Source of the DNA: Aphodosoma sp045614825
Lineage (GTDB): Bacteria; Bacteroidota; Bacteroidia; Bacteroidales; Paludibacteraceae
NCBI GenBank assembly: GCA_045614825.1
Contig: JAZLDO010000062.1
Span: 1-7,313 of the forward strand
DNA: 7,313 nucleotides
Direction of reading: 5' to 3'
Shown here: piece after piece, positions 1-5,557 of the stretch
Layout of the letters: the number at the start of each line of letters is the position of its first letter
Numbering within the stretch: position 1 is the first letter of the stretch
The notes under the pieces: generated by a model
Told to the model about the DNA's origin: nothing
The model's input: the letters and a program-made list of their open reading frames with translations, nothing else
Database searches by the model: none
Made by a program: the position numbers and the translations under genes

Positions 1-104
1 AATGGTTTCTCAGCAGTTGGTTGTGCTGCAATGATTTTTTTTGCCACATAATTAGCTGCCCATTTAGACATCTTGGCATAATCTGGTTCGATAATTAAGC
101 GCAT
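1..104 (-). CDS. nagB: Glucosamine-6-phosphate deaminase, N-terminal fragment (runs off the window)
   Basis: The minus strand from the ATG at 104 encodes 34 codons before the window ends. The peptide begins MRLIIEPDYAKMSKWAANYV and continues through AKKIIAA to a PTAEKP segment. This matches the N-terminus typical of NagB, which opens with an MRLII-type strand followed by a helix and then P-x-x-x-KPF leading into the sugar-phosphate loop. NagB converts glucosamine-6-phosphate to fructose-6-phosphate and ammonia in the cytosol, the last dedicated step of amino-sugar catabolism. None of the catalytic residues lie in the visible part, so the call rests on N-terminal resemblance alone; a NagB paralogue with an extra domain cannot be excluded. 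The gene lies 73 bases after the flavodiiron gene on the same strand. That gap shows no Bacteroidota -7 box and no clear terminator, so read-through from fprA is possible. The start is preceded by A/T-rich sequence without a Shine-Dalgarno motif, and by tandem heptamers. Confidence 0.82.
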   Translation of the reverse strand, partial: MRLIIEPDYAKMSKWAANYVAKKIIAAQPTAEKP

Positions 105-120
105 AATTGAAAAAGAATAT

Positions 121-155
121 AGTCAACAGTCAACGGTCGATAGTCAACGGTCAAC
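121..155. repeat. Five tandem 7-bp units upstream of nagB
   Basis: Read on the plus strand, the units are AGTCAAC, AGTCAAC, GGTCGAT, AGTCAAC and GGTCAAC, with no bases between them. The array begins 16 bases upstream of the nagB ATG, so it would lie in the 5' untranslated region if transcription starts further upstream. The third unit is the most diverged. Comparable heptamers precede fprA and fabD. Confidence 0.9.
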
Positions 156-167
156 AATAATTATTAT

Positions 168-195
168 TTGTTAATTGTTAATTATTCATTGTTTT
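168..195. repeat. 7-bp repeat across the fprA stop codon
   Basis: The plus strand reads TTGTTAA, TTGTTAA, TTATTCA, TTGTTTT: two perfect units and two degenerate ones. The array is not in phase with the heptamers at 121-155. The second perfect unit contains the first base-pairs of the fprA stop codon (TAA, plus strand 178-180), so the repeat spans the end of the reading frame and the last residues, Met-Asn-Asn. The perfect pair is certain; calling the last two units part of the array is a judgement. Confidence 0.65.
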
Positions 196-1359
196 AAGTG
201 CTACGGCGCGACCGAGTTCGTAGAGAGCTTCGGCTTGTTCGGCAGTCATTGCTTGTTTCACTTCTACGTAGCCAGTCATTTCCCATTTCATAGCTTCGGC
301 AAAAGCCTCGAATGGTTTGGTTGTGGCATTTGCCCAAGTGAAAGAACCAAAACAACCGAATTCGTGATTTTTCACACCACGTGTTTTGATTTTAGCTAGC
401 AAAGAAGCTGCATTTGGATAAAGTTCGCCACAATAGGTTGGCGAGCCACAAATGAATCCTTTGTAACGGAAAATGTCGGCAAGGATATAGGAATGGTCGG
501 AACGAGAAACATCGTGCAACACAACATTTTTTGTAACCGACGCTGCACCACGAGCAACCATCTCTGCCATCTCTTCGGTATGACCATACATACTACCGTA
601 TGCAATAACCACGCCAGGCTCGGTTTCGTATTTGCTCAAGCGGTCGTAGATGCCAATCACTTCACCGATATGGTCGGTCCACACAGGACCGTGAGTTGAA
701 CAAATCATCTTGATATCCAAACCACCTAATTTTTTCAAGGCTGTTTGCACTGGTGCTCCATATTTGCCTACGATGCAAGCATAGTAGCGAACCATTTCGG
801 TGTAGTATTTGTCGAGATTGAGTTCTGTGTCGAGCACTGCCCCATCCAATGTGCCAAAGCAACCGAATGCGTCGGCAGAGAACAAGAGTTTGTCTTCAAC
901 CGAATATGTCACCATCACCTCTGGCCAGTGAACCATAGGTGCAAAGTGGAACTGAAGCGTGCGGCTACCGATACAGAGCGAGTCGCCATCTTTCACTACA
1001 TGGAAACCTTCGCGAATGCCATAATATCCACCGAGCATTTCGATAGTTTTGGCATTGGCAATGATTTGCATATTTGGATAAATAGCTTGCAATGTTTTGT
1101 TACCCGATGAGTGGTCAGGCTCCATGTGGTTGACAATGAGGTAATCCAACTCACGACCAGCCAACAACTCTTGCACTTGCGACAATAGTTGTTCGGCAAA
1201 CGGTTGCTCTACTGTGTCAACCAACACAGTTTTCTCATCATCAATGAAATATGCGTTGTAGCTCACTCCATATGGGAGAGGGAGCATATTTTCGAACAAT
1301 GTTTTTTGGCGGTCATTCACGCCAACATAATAGATTTTGTTTAATAATTCTCGTTTCAT
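178..1359 (-). CDS. fprA: A-type flavodiiron protein (FprA family, O2/NO reductase)
   Basis: This 393-residue protein is a complete two-domain flavodiiron protein. Residues about 1-245 form the metallo-beta-lactamase-like diiron domain. The expected metal ligands are all present: H78, E80 and D82 in HMEPDHSSGN, H144 in MVHWPE, D163 in SADAFG and H223 in STHGP. Residues about 248-390 form the flavodoxin domain, with an FMN phosphate loop at YGSMYGHTEEMA (254-265). There is no rubredoxin or flavin-reductase extension, so it is class A and needs an external electron donor, usually rubredoxin; none is visible here. Family members act in the cytosol of anaerobes, reducing O2 to water or NO to N2O. 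The length is normal for class A. The ATG at 1359 gives the family's usual N-terminus. No -7 box is visible in the 129-base gap upstream, so the gene may be read from fabD or from an unrecognised promoter. Whether O2 or NO is the physiological substrate cannot be told from sequence. Confidence 0.95.
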   Translation of the reverse strand: MKRELLNKIYYVGVNDRQKTLFENMLPLPYGVSYNAYFIDDEKTVLVDTVEQPFAEQLLSQVQELLAGRELDYLIVNHMEPDHSSGNKTLQAIYPNMQIIANAKTIEMLGGYYGIREGFHVVKDGDSLCIGSRTLQFHFAPMVHWPEVMVTYSVEDKLLFSADAFGCFGTLDGAVLDTELNLDKYYTEMVRYYACIVGKYGAPVQTALKKLGGLDIKMICSTHGPVWTDHIGEVIGIYDRLSKYETEPGVVIAYGSMYGHTEEMAEMVARGAASVTKNVVLHDVSRSDHSYILADIFRYKGFICGSPTYCGELYPNAASLLAKIKTRGVKNHEFGCFGSFTWANATTKPFEAFAEAMKWEMTGYVEVKQAMTAEQAEALYELGRAVALKTMNN

Positions 1360-1372
1360 ATATCAGACTATT

Positions 1373-1387
1373 AGTAGCGAGTAGCGA
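1373..1387. repeat. Two tandem 7-bp units upstream of fprA
   Basis: On the plus strand AGTAGCG occurs twice in succession (1373-1379 and 1380-1386), followed by the first A of a third unit. The array begins exactly 13 bases upstream of the fprA ATG, the same distance as the array upstream of fabD. It also forms one arm of the hairpin at 1374-1408. Confidence 0.75.
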
Positions 1388-1420
1388 AATATGAGACTTA
1401 CTCGCTTCGCTCGTTTTTTT
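1374..1420 (+). terminator. Hairpin next to the fprA start, with a T-run on the plus strand
   Basis: Arms 1374-1383 and 1399-1408 pair at nine of ten positions (eight contiguous) around a 15-base loop. On the plus strand the hairpin is followed, after GCTCG, by seven T residues at 1414-1420. This resembles an intrinsic terminator for plus-strand (antisense) transcription, but no plus-strand gene precedes it. In the fprA mRNA the same arms would fold in the leader, about 15 to 50 bases before the start codon. The pairing is directly visible; the terminator role is a guess. Confidence 0.35.
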
Positions 1421-1427
1421 ATTTTAG

Positions 1428-1480
1428 AAGACAATAATAACAGAATAACAAAAAATTTTGTTATTATGCTATTCTGTCTT
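1428..1480 (-). terminator. Imperfect AT-rich inverted repeat downstream of fabD, possible terminator
   Basis: Eight bases after the fabD stop codon lies an inverted repeat. Its outer arms are AAGACA (1428-1433) and TGTCTT (1475-1480), and its inner arms AATAACAA (1444-1451) and TTGTTATT (1458-1465). CAGAATA (1441-1447) and TATTCTG (1470-1476) offer a competing pairing. In the fabD transcript this would fold as a long, weak hairpin followed by TCTAAAAT, not by a proper U-run. It may stabilise the fabD mRNA 3' end or terminate inefficiently. Confidence 0.45.
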
Positions 1481-1488
1481 TAATTTAA

Positions 1489-2355
1489 TTAAGCTTCAAT
1501 AAGTGCCTCTGGTGCGATTTTTTTGATTAAGCCTTGGAGAACTGTACCAGGGCCTAATTCGCGGAACGAAGTTGCGCCGTCTGCCACCATATTTTGTACT
1601 GTTTGTGTCCAACGCACTGGACCTGTTAGCTGTGCAATAGAATTGCGCTTCAACTCTTCAGGATCCATATATGGTTTAGCATCAATATTTTGATATACAG
1701 GACAAATTGGTTTATTGTAAGTAGTCGCACGGATTGCGGCTTCGAGCTCAACGCGAGCTGGTTCCATAAGTGGAGAATGGAACGCACCGCCTACAGGCAA
1801 TTTCAATGCACGTTTAGCACCAGCCTCTTTCATTTTTTCACAGGCTGCGTCAATTGCTTCATTTGCACCAGAGATTACTAACTGACCAGGGCAGTTGTAG
1901 TTAGCAGGCACAACTACTCCATCGATTTGCGCACAAACCTCTTCTACTTTTTCGTGAGGCAAACCGAGTACAGCTGCCATAACCGAAGGGTTCAATTCGC
2001 AAGCTTTTTGCATAGCCATAGCACGAGCAGCCACAAGGCGCAAACCATCTTCGAACGACAATGCTTTTGCCACTACCAATGCCGAAAATTCACCAAGCGA
2101 GTGACCAGCCACCATTTCAGGCTCAACACCAAGCACGATAGCCGAAATCACAGAGTGAAGGAAAACTGCAGGTTGAGTAACTTTTGTTTGTTTCAAATCT
2201 TCGGCAGTACCTTCGAACATTATATCTGTGATGCGAAAACCTAATATTTCATTCGCTTTTTCGAACAATTCGCGAGCTTGTTCGTTTGACTCATATAGGC
2301 CCTTACCCATTCCTACGAACTGAGCACCTTGACCAGGAAAAACATATGCTTTCAT
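1489..2355 (-). CDS. fabD: Malonyl-CoA:ACP transacylase
   Basis: The 288-residue protein is a full-length FabD, transferring the malonyl group from CoA to acyl carrier protein in the cytosol, which supplies the extender unit for type II fatty-acid synthesis. Visible features are the N-terminal VFPGQGAQFVGMG motif (5-17), the nucleophile elbow AGHSLGE with Ser86 (83-89), R111 in ARAMAMQ (the malonate-carboxylate Arg of the family), catalytic His193 in AFHSPLM, and Gln242 in SIAQLTGPVRW. The ferredoxin-like small subdomain lies at about 123-190. The end, ELGPGTVLQGLIKK, is typical. The length is slightly short of the common 300-310 but nothing is missing. It stands apart from other fab genes in this window: transketolase lies upstream behind a strong terminator and the flavodiiron gene downstream. 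Its own promoter is likely at 2421-2428, giving a leader of about 60 bases with tandem heptamers near its end. Confidence 0.97.
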   Translation of the reverse strand: MKAYVFPGQGAQFVGMGKGLYESNEQARELFEKANEILGFRITDIMFEGTAEDLKQTKVTQPAVFLHSVISAIVLGVEPEMVAGHSLGEFSALVVAKALSFEDGLRLVAARAMAMQKACELNPSVMAAVLGLPHEKVEEVCAQIDGVVVPANYNCPGQLVISGANEAIDAACEKMKEAGAKRALKLPVGGAFHSPLMEPARVELEAAIRATTYNKPICPVYQNIDAKPYMDPEELKRNSIAQLTGPVRWTQTVQNMVADGATSFRELGPGTVLQGLIKKIAPEALIEA

Positions 2356-2368
2356 ATAATCAATAATT

Positions 2369-2389
2369 AGTAAATAGTAAATAGTAATT
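2369..2389. repeat. Three tandem 7-bp units upstream of fabD
   Basis: On the plus strand the units are AGTAAAT, AGTAAAT and AGTAATT without gaps. The array begins 13 bases upstream of the fabD ATG and lies within the predicted 5' untranslated region, between the start codon and the -7 box at 2421-2428. Because the local sequence is AT-rich, three units are less striking than the nagB array, but the period and spacing match the fprA array. Confidence 0.75.
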
Positions 2390-2420
2390 GTTTATCTCTA
2401 TACATCACACATAGTTTCTG

Positions 2421-2428
2421 CAAAGATA
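2421..2428 (-). promoter_or_regulatory. Bacteroidota -7 box for fabD
   Basis: The minus strand reads TATCTTTG, a perfect match to the Bacteroidota primary-sigma -7 consensus TAnnTTTG. No TTG is seen at the expected -33 distance of 19 to 21 bases, which falls inside the upstream terminator hairpin. Transcription would begin at about 2413-2416, giving a leader of roughly 60 bases. Confidence 0.6.
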
Positions 2429-2430
2429 CA

Positions 2431-2470
2431 AAAAAAGTCTGAATTTTAGCATATAAATTCAGACTTTTTT
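2431..2470. terminator. Perfect bidirectional intrinsic terminator after tkt
   Basis: The arms AAAAAAGTCTGAATTT (2431-2446) and AAATTCAGACTTTTTT (2455-2470) are exact reverse complements, 16 bp around an 8-base loop. An A-run on one side and a T-run on the other make it work in either direction. It begins 26 bases after the transketolase stop codon and should end that transcript. The U-run ends two bases before the fabD -7 box. Confidence 0.92.
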
Positions 2471-2495
2471 ATTGTTATTAACTTACTTTAGAATA

Positions 2496-4517
2496 TTAAA
2501 GCATCGCTTTGATTTCTGCTGCAACTTTAGCTGGTGTGAAACCAAGTTTTTCGTCGAGTACTGTGTAAGGTGCTGAAAAACCGAACGATTCAAGACCGAA
2601 TACTTTGCCGTTTTCGCCAACCAAGCCCATGAGATTAACTGGCAAACCTGCAGTCAAACCAAAACGTTTCACGTCGCATGGCAACACTTCACGTTGATAT
2701 TCTGCCGATTGAGAGCGGAACAATCCTTCTGATGGAACAGAAACGATACGTAAACGTACACCTTCTGCGCGCAATAACTCAGCAGCCTCTGCCAATGTAG
2801 AAACCTCTGAACCTGAAGCCAACAACACTACTTGTGGATTTTCGTCAGTTGAAACAACGTATGCACCTTTTTCTGCACCATGAGCTTCGCACAAACGACA
2901 CTCTTTAGCAGGAAGATCTTTAATATTTTGACGTGAAAGAATCATAGCAGTTGGAGTTGACATGTTCTCCATCATCATTTTGTATGCCACTGTTGTTTCG
3001 TGTACATCTGCAGGACGCAACACGAGTACAGAGTTCTTACCGCTATGATTTTTCAATTTTTCCATCAAACGAATTTGTGCTTCTTGTTCCACTGGTTCGT
3101 GAGTAGGACCATCTTCACCTACGCGGAATGCATCGTGGCTCCAAATGAATTTAACAGGCAGTTCCATGAGTGCAGCCATACGCACTGCAGGTTTCATATA
3201 ATCCGAGAACACGAAGAATGTACCGCAAGCAGCCAACACACCACCATGTAATGCCATACCAAGACACAAGCAAGCCATTGTGAGCTCAGCCACACCTGCT
3301 TGAAGGAATGCACCAGAGAAGTCGTCTTTAGTAATAGCTTTTGTATACTTCAAGAAACCATCAGTTTTGTCCGAGTTCGACAAGTCAGCCGACGAAACTA
3401 CCATATTTTCAACTTGTTGAGCAAGTACACCCAAACATGCCGCCGAAGCTGCACGAGTTGCTTGATTTGGTTTTTGTTCTAATGCCGACCAATCAATTTC
3501 TGGAGCTGCTCCCGAGAACCATTTTTCCAATTTAGCGGCTTTTTCTGGATTGGCTTTTGCCCATTCTGCTTTAGCAGCATAACGCTCAGCAACAATGCCT
3601 TTCAACTCTTCGCGGCGACGAGCATAAATTTCTTTTGTCTCTTCAAACAATACAAATGGATTTTCGGCATCACCACCAAGATTTTTTACAGTATTAATAT
3701 AAGCATCGCCACCGAGAGGAGCACCGTGAGTAGCGCAGTTGCGTTCATAGCTTGATCCATCTGCTTTCAATGCGCCTTTACCCATCACTGTTTTACCGAT
3801 GATAAGTGTAGGACGCGCTTTTTCTGCTTGAGCTTTATTCAATGCTTCGCGGATTTGAGCAGCATCATTACCATCAATTTCAAGTACATACCAGTCCCAA
3901 GCTTCATATTTTTTAGCCACGTCTTCGCTTGACACTTCGTCGCACATAGTTGACAATTGAACGTCGTTTGAGTCATAGAACATAATCAAATTATCCAATC
4001 CCAAGTGACCTGCAGTACGACCAGCACCTTGCGAAATCTCTTCTTGAATACCACCGTCTGAAATGAATGCATAGATAGTTTGATTCATCACATCGCCAAG
4101 ACGAGCTTTCAAGAATTTAGCAGCAATAGCAGCACCAACAGCAAATGTATGACCTTGACCAAGAGGACCTGATGTGTTTTCAACACCATGCATTACATCC
4201 ACCTCTGGGTGACCCGGAGTAATACTACCCCATTGACGGAATTGTTTCAAGTCGTCCATTGTATAATAGCCTGCGCAAGCTAACACCGAATACAACATTG
4301 GCGACATGTGACCAGGGTCCAAGAAGAAACGGTCGCGACCTTCCCAACGTGGATTTTCTGGGTCATAAACCAAATATTCTGAGAATAATACATTAGCAAA
4401 GTCAGCACCACCCATAGCACCACCTGGGTGACCTGATTTAGCCTTTTCTACCATTGATGCAGCAAGAACACGAATATTATCTGCCGCACGATTAAGTTGT
4501 TCGATTGAATTAGACAT
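2496..4517 (-). CDS. tkt: Transketolase
   Basis: The 673-residue protein is a full-length, TPP-dependent transketolase. It moves two-carbon ketol units between sugar phosphates in the non-oxidative pentose phosphate pathway, linking glycolysis to ribose-5-phosphate and erythrose-4-phosphate. The N-terminal TPP domain (about 10-330) shows KSGHPGGAMGGAD with H30, DPGHMSPMLY with H70, GPLGQG (117-122), the diphosphate/metal site SDGG with D154 and YDSND with N184, and H264 in CATHGAPLG. The pyrimidine domain (about 350-530) shows E411 in AGVAELTMA, the expected cofactor-activating Glu, plus GEDGPTHEPVEQ with H473 and SRQ with R529. The C-terminal domain (about 550-673) carries LLASGSEV. E411 sits in AEL, not the REH of E. 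coli and yeast enzymes; as recalled, Bacteroides relatives have SEL. The gene follows the BI-1 gene by 37 bases with no visible promoter or terminator between, so co-transcription is likely. Confidence 0.97.
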   Translation of the reverse strand: MSNSIEQLNRAADNIRVLAASMVEKAKSGHPGGAMGGADFANVLFSEYLVYDPENPRWEGRDRFFLDPGHMSPMLYSVLACAGYYTMDDLKQFRQWGSITPGHPEVDVMHGVENTSGPLGQGHTFAVGAAIAAKFLKARLGDVMNQTIYAFISDGGIQEEISQGAGRTAGHLGLDNLIMFYDSNDVQLSTMCDEVSSEDVAKKYEAWDWYVLEIDGNDAAQIREALNKAQAEKARPTLIIGKTVMGKGALKADGSSYERNCATHGAPLGGDAYINTVKNLGGDAENPFVLFEETKEIYARRREELKGIVAERYAAKAEWAKANPEKAAKLEKWFSGAAPEIDWSALEQKPNQATRAASAACLGVLAQQVENMVVSSADLSNSDKTDGFLKYTKAITKDDFSGAFLQAGVAELTMACLCLGMALHGGVLAACGTFFVFSDYMKPAVRMAALMELPVKFIWSHDAFRVGEDGPTHEPVEQEAQIRLMEKLKNHSGKNSVLVLRPADVHETTVAYKMMMENMSTPTAMILSRQNIKDLPAKECRLCEAHGAEKGAYVVSTDENPQVVLLASGSEVSTLAEAAELLRAEGVRLRIVSVPSEGLFRSQSAEYQREVLPCDVKRFGLTAGLPVNLMGLVGENGKVFGLESFGFSAPYTVLDEKLGFTPAKVAAEIKAML

Positions 4518-4554
4518 AATAAATACTTAAAATATTTTGTTATATAAAATTGTT

Positions 4555-5277
4555 TTAATCTCTCTTTCCTAAAATAGATAAAATTCTCATAAATAAAATT
4601 ACAATATCCATATAAATATCTAATGCTGAATCTATAGCATTATCTACTGTCTTTGCATAAATTTGAGCCTTGGCAAAATCAAAACCTAAATATAATGAGA
4701 ATAAAATCACAAAAATCCAATCAAAAGCACTACCCGCATATCCAAAAACAAATGTTGCAACAAGTTCTGCTATAATTCCAACTATCAAAGTAAAAAACAA
4801 AGTACGTCCTAAACTCAAAAAGAAATTTGAATATAACTGCGAAGCAGTCAACATCAAAAATGTGACAATACCAGTCAAGCAAAATGCCTTAATTACAATA
4901 GCCAAACTAAACATTGGCACTACAACTGACAAAATACCACCCAAAGCAAAAGCAACCATTGTGAAACCTAAAAAACTGATAATAGGCTTACTAGATACAT
5001 TTGCTATAAAGAAACCTCCAAATATAAGAGCAAAATAAGATAGAAAAAATAAAAAGGGATGAGAATCTAAAAATCCAAGAAAAAAACTTGATGCTGTAAC
5101 AACAGAGACAATATTCAATACAATACCCCACAACATCACCAAACCAATAATCAGATTATAACGTGATGCCGAAATTACGCTAACACCTTCGTTCAAACAT
5201 AATCTCGCTATTTTACCTTCATTTGTTAATGTAAAAGAACCAATTTTTACTGATTTAACTTCTTCTGTTGCTGACAT
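4555..5277 (-). CDS. Bax inhibitor-1/YccA family membrane protein
   Basis: This 240-residue protein has a charged, soluble N-terminus of about 38 residues. Six or seven hydrophobic segments follow, at roughly 41-62, 68-92, 98-120, 122-145, 155-178, 184-200 and 218-237. The C-terminal part, GFDFAKAQIYAK followed by ALDIYMDIVILFMRIL, fits the TMBIM/BI-1 family signature. D200 and D224 are placed like the pH-sensing Asp pair of B. subtilis YetJ, which controls a calcium leak in that protein; this equivalence is my alignment by eye. Bacterial members sit in the inner membrane, and YccA of E. coli modulates FtsH, but the role here is unknown. The sequence is visibly more AT-rich than its neighbours: in the 60 bases from 4681 I count 17 G/C, against 25 of 60 from 4021 in tkt. 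It has its own promoter (5313-5343) and is probably read on into tkt. Confidence 0.85.
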   Translation of the reverse strand: MSATEEVKSVKIGSFTLTNEGKIARLCLNEGVSVISASRYNLIIGLVMLWGIVLNIVSVVTASSFFLGFLDSHPFLFFLSYFALIFGGFFIANVSSKPIISFLGFTMVAFALGGILSVVVPMFSLAIVIKAFCLTGIVTFLMLTASQLYSNFFLSLGRTLFFTLIVGIIAELVATFVFGYAGSAFDWIFVILFSLYLGFDFAKAQIYAKTVDNAIDSALDIYMDIVILFMRILSILGKRD

Positions 5278-5312
5278 AACTAGATATTTTTTTTAATTAA
5301 TAATATTTTCTG

Positions 5313-5343
5313 CAAAGTTAATCAATTTAATTCATAAAAACAA
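5313..5343 (-). promoter_or_regulatory. Bacteroidota promoter for the BI-1 gene
   Basis: On the minus strand a TTG (plus strand 5341-5343) is followed after 20 bases by TAACTTTG (5313-5320). Both match the Bacteroidota -33 TTG and -7 TAnnTTTG consensus at an acceptable spacing. Transcription would start at about 5306, leaving a leader of roughly 28 bases before the ATG at 5277. This is the best complete promoter in the window, and it may also drive tkt. Confidence 0.7.
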
Positions 5344-5397
5344 TTTTTTTACAAAGATTTAAACCTCTTATTTTTTATCTTCAATTATGCATATATA

Positions 5398-5447
5398 AAT
5401 AGTTTTTAGTCCTATTATAGTTGGCAATCTCTGACATAAAAACTATT
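5398..5447. repeat. Perfect 11-bp inverted repeat with a 28-base spacer
   Basis: AATAGTTTTTA (5398-5408) and TAAAAACTATT (5437-5447) are exact reverse complements separated by 28 bases. The spacer is relatively GC-richer than the surrounding DNA. It lies upstream of the BI-1 promoter and downstream of the frdB terminator, so neither gene explains it. It could be an operator-like site, a small RNA stem or a remnant of a small mobile element; chance is also possible in such AT-rich DNA. Confidence 0.5.
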
Positions 5448-5491
5448 GACACTAATACATAACCACTCTATATAATTTTTTATTTATTTAT

Positions 5492-5528
5492 AAAAAAAGA
5501 GAGTGTGTCTATTTTGACACACCCTCTT
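5492..5528 (-). terminator. Intrinsic terminator of frdAB
   Basis: Thirty bases after the frdB stop codon, arms 5497-5509 and 5516-5528 form a 13-bp stem around a 6-base loop. The one non-Watson-Crick position is a G-U wobble in the minus-strand RNA. A run of T residues follows on the minus strand (plus-strand A-run 5492-5498), as expected for a Rho-independent terminator. Confidence 0.93.
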
Positions 5529-5557
5529 ATTTTCAATTTAATATGTAAACTAAATTA

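Larger units (their letters stand above)
5278..5557. other. 280-base AT-rich gap between frdB and the BI-1 gene
   Basis: From high to low coordinates this gap holds the frdB terminator (5492-5528), an unexplained 11-bp inverted repeat (5398-5447) and the BI-1 promoter (5313-5343). I see no convincing coding sequence, tRNA or known riboswitch in it. An 18-codon ATG-to-stop frame on the minus strand (5381-5437) starts inside the inverted repeat, but it is too short and has no ribosome-binding site to support it. Confidence 0.7.

Noticed and set aside
121..155. CRISPR array or phage attachment site
   Set aside because: The units are only 7 bases with no spacers between them, and no cas, integrase or tRNA gene is near.
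745..1110. 121-codon plus-strand ORF inside fprA
   Set aside because: It is wholly antisense to a complete flavodiiron gene whose motifs are intact, and its translation is rich in Cys and His with no family resemblance.
4670..5038. 122-codon plus-strand ORF inside the BI-1 gene
   Set aside because: It is Lys- and Asn-rich, as expected from reading AT-rich membrane-protein DNA on the wrong strand. The opposite strand has proper transmembrane segments and the BI-1 signature.
5351..5360. Second -7 box (CAAAGATT on the plus strand) upstream of the BI-1 gene
   Set aside because: The minus strand reads AATCTTTG and lacks the T of TAnnTTTG, whereas the box at 5313-5320 is a perfect match with a -33 TTG.
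5381..5437. 18-codon minus-strand ORF in the frdB/BI-1 gap
   Set aside because: It is very short, starts inside the inverted repeat, has no promoter or ribosome-binding site of its own, and shows no recognisable motif.
5446..5476. Plus-strand TTGACA and TATAAT resembling an E. coli sigma-70 promoter
   Set aside because: The 19-base spacing is poor, Bacteroidota do not use this consensus, no plus-strand gene follows, and such matches are common in AT-rich gaps.
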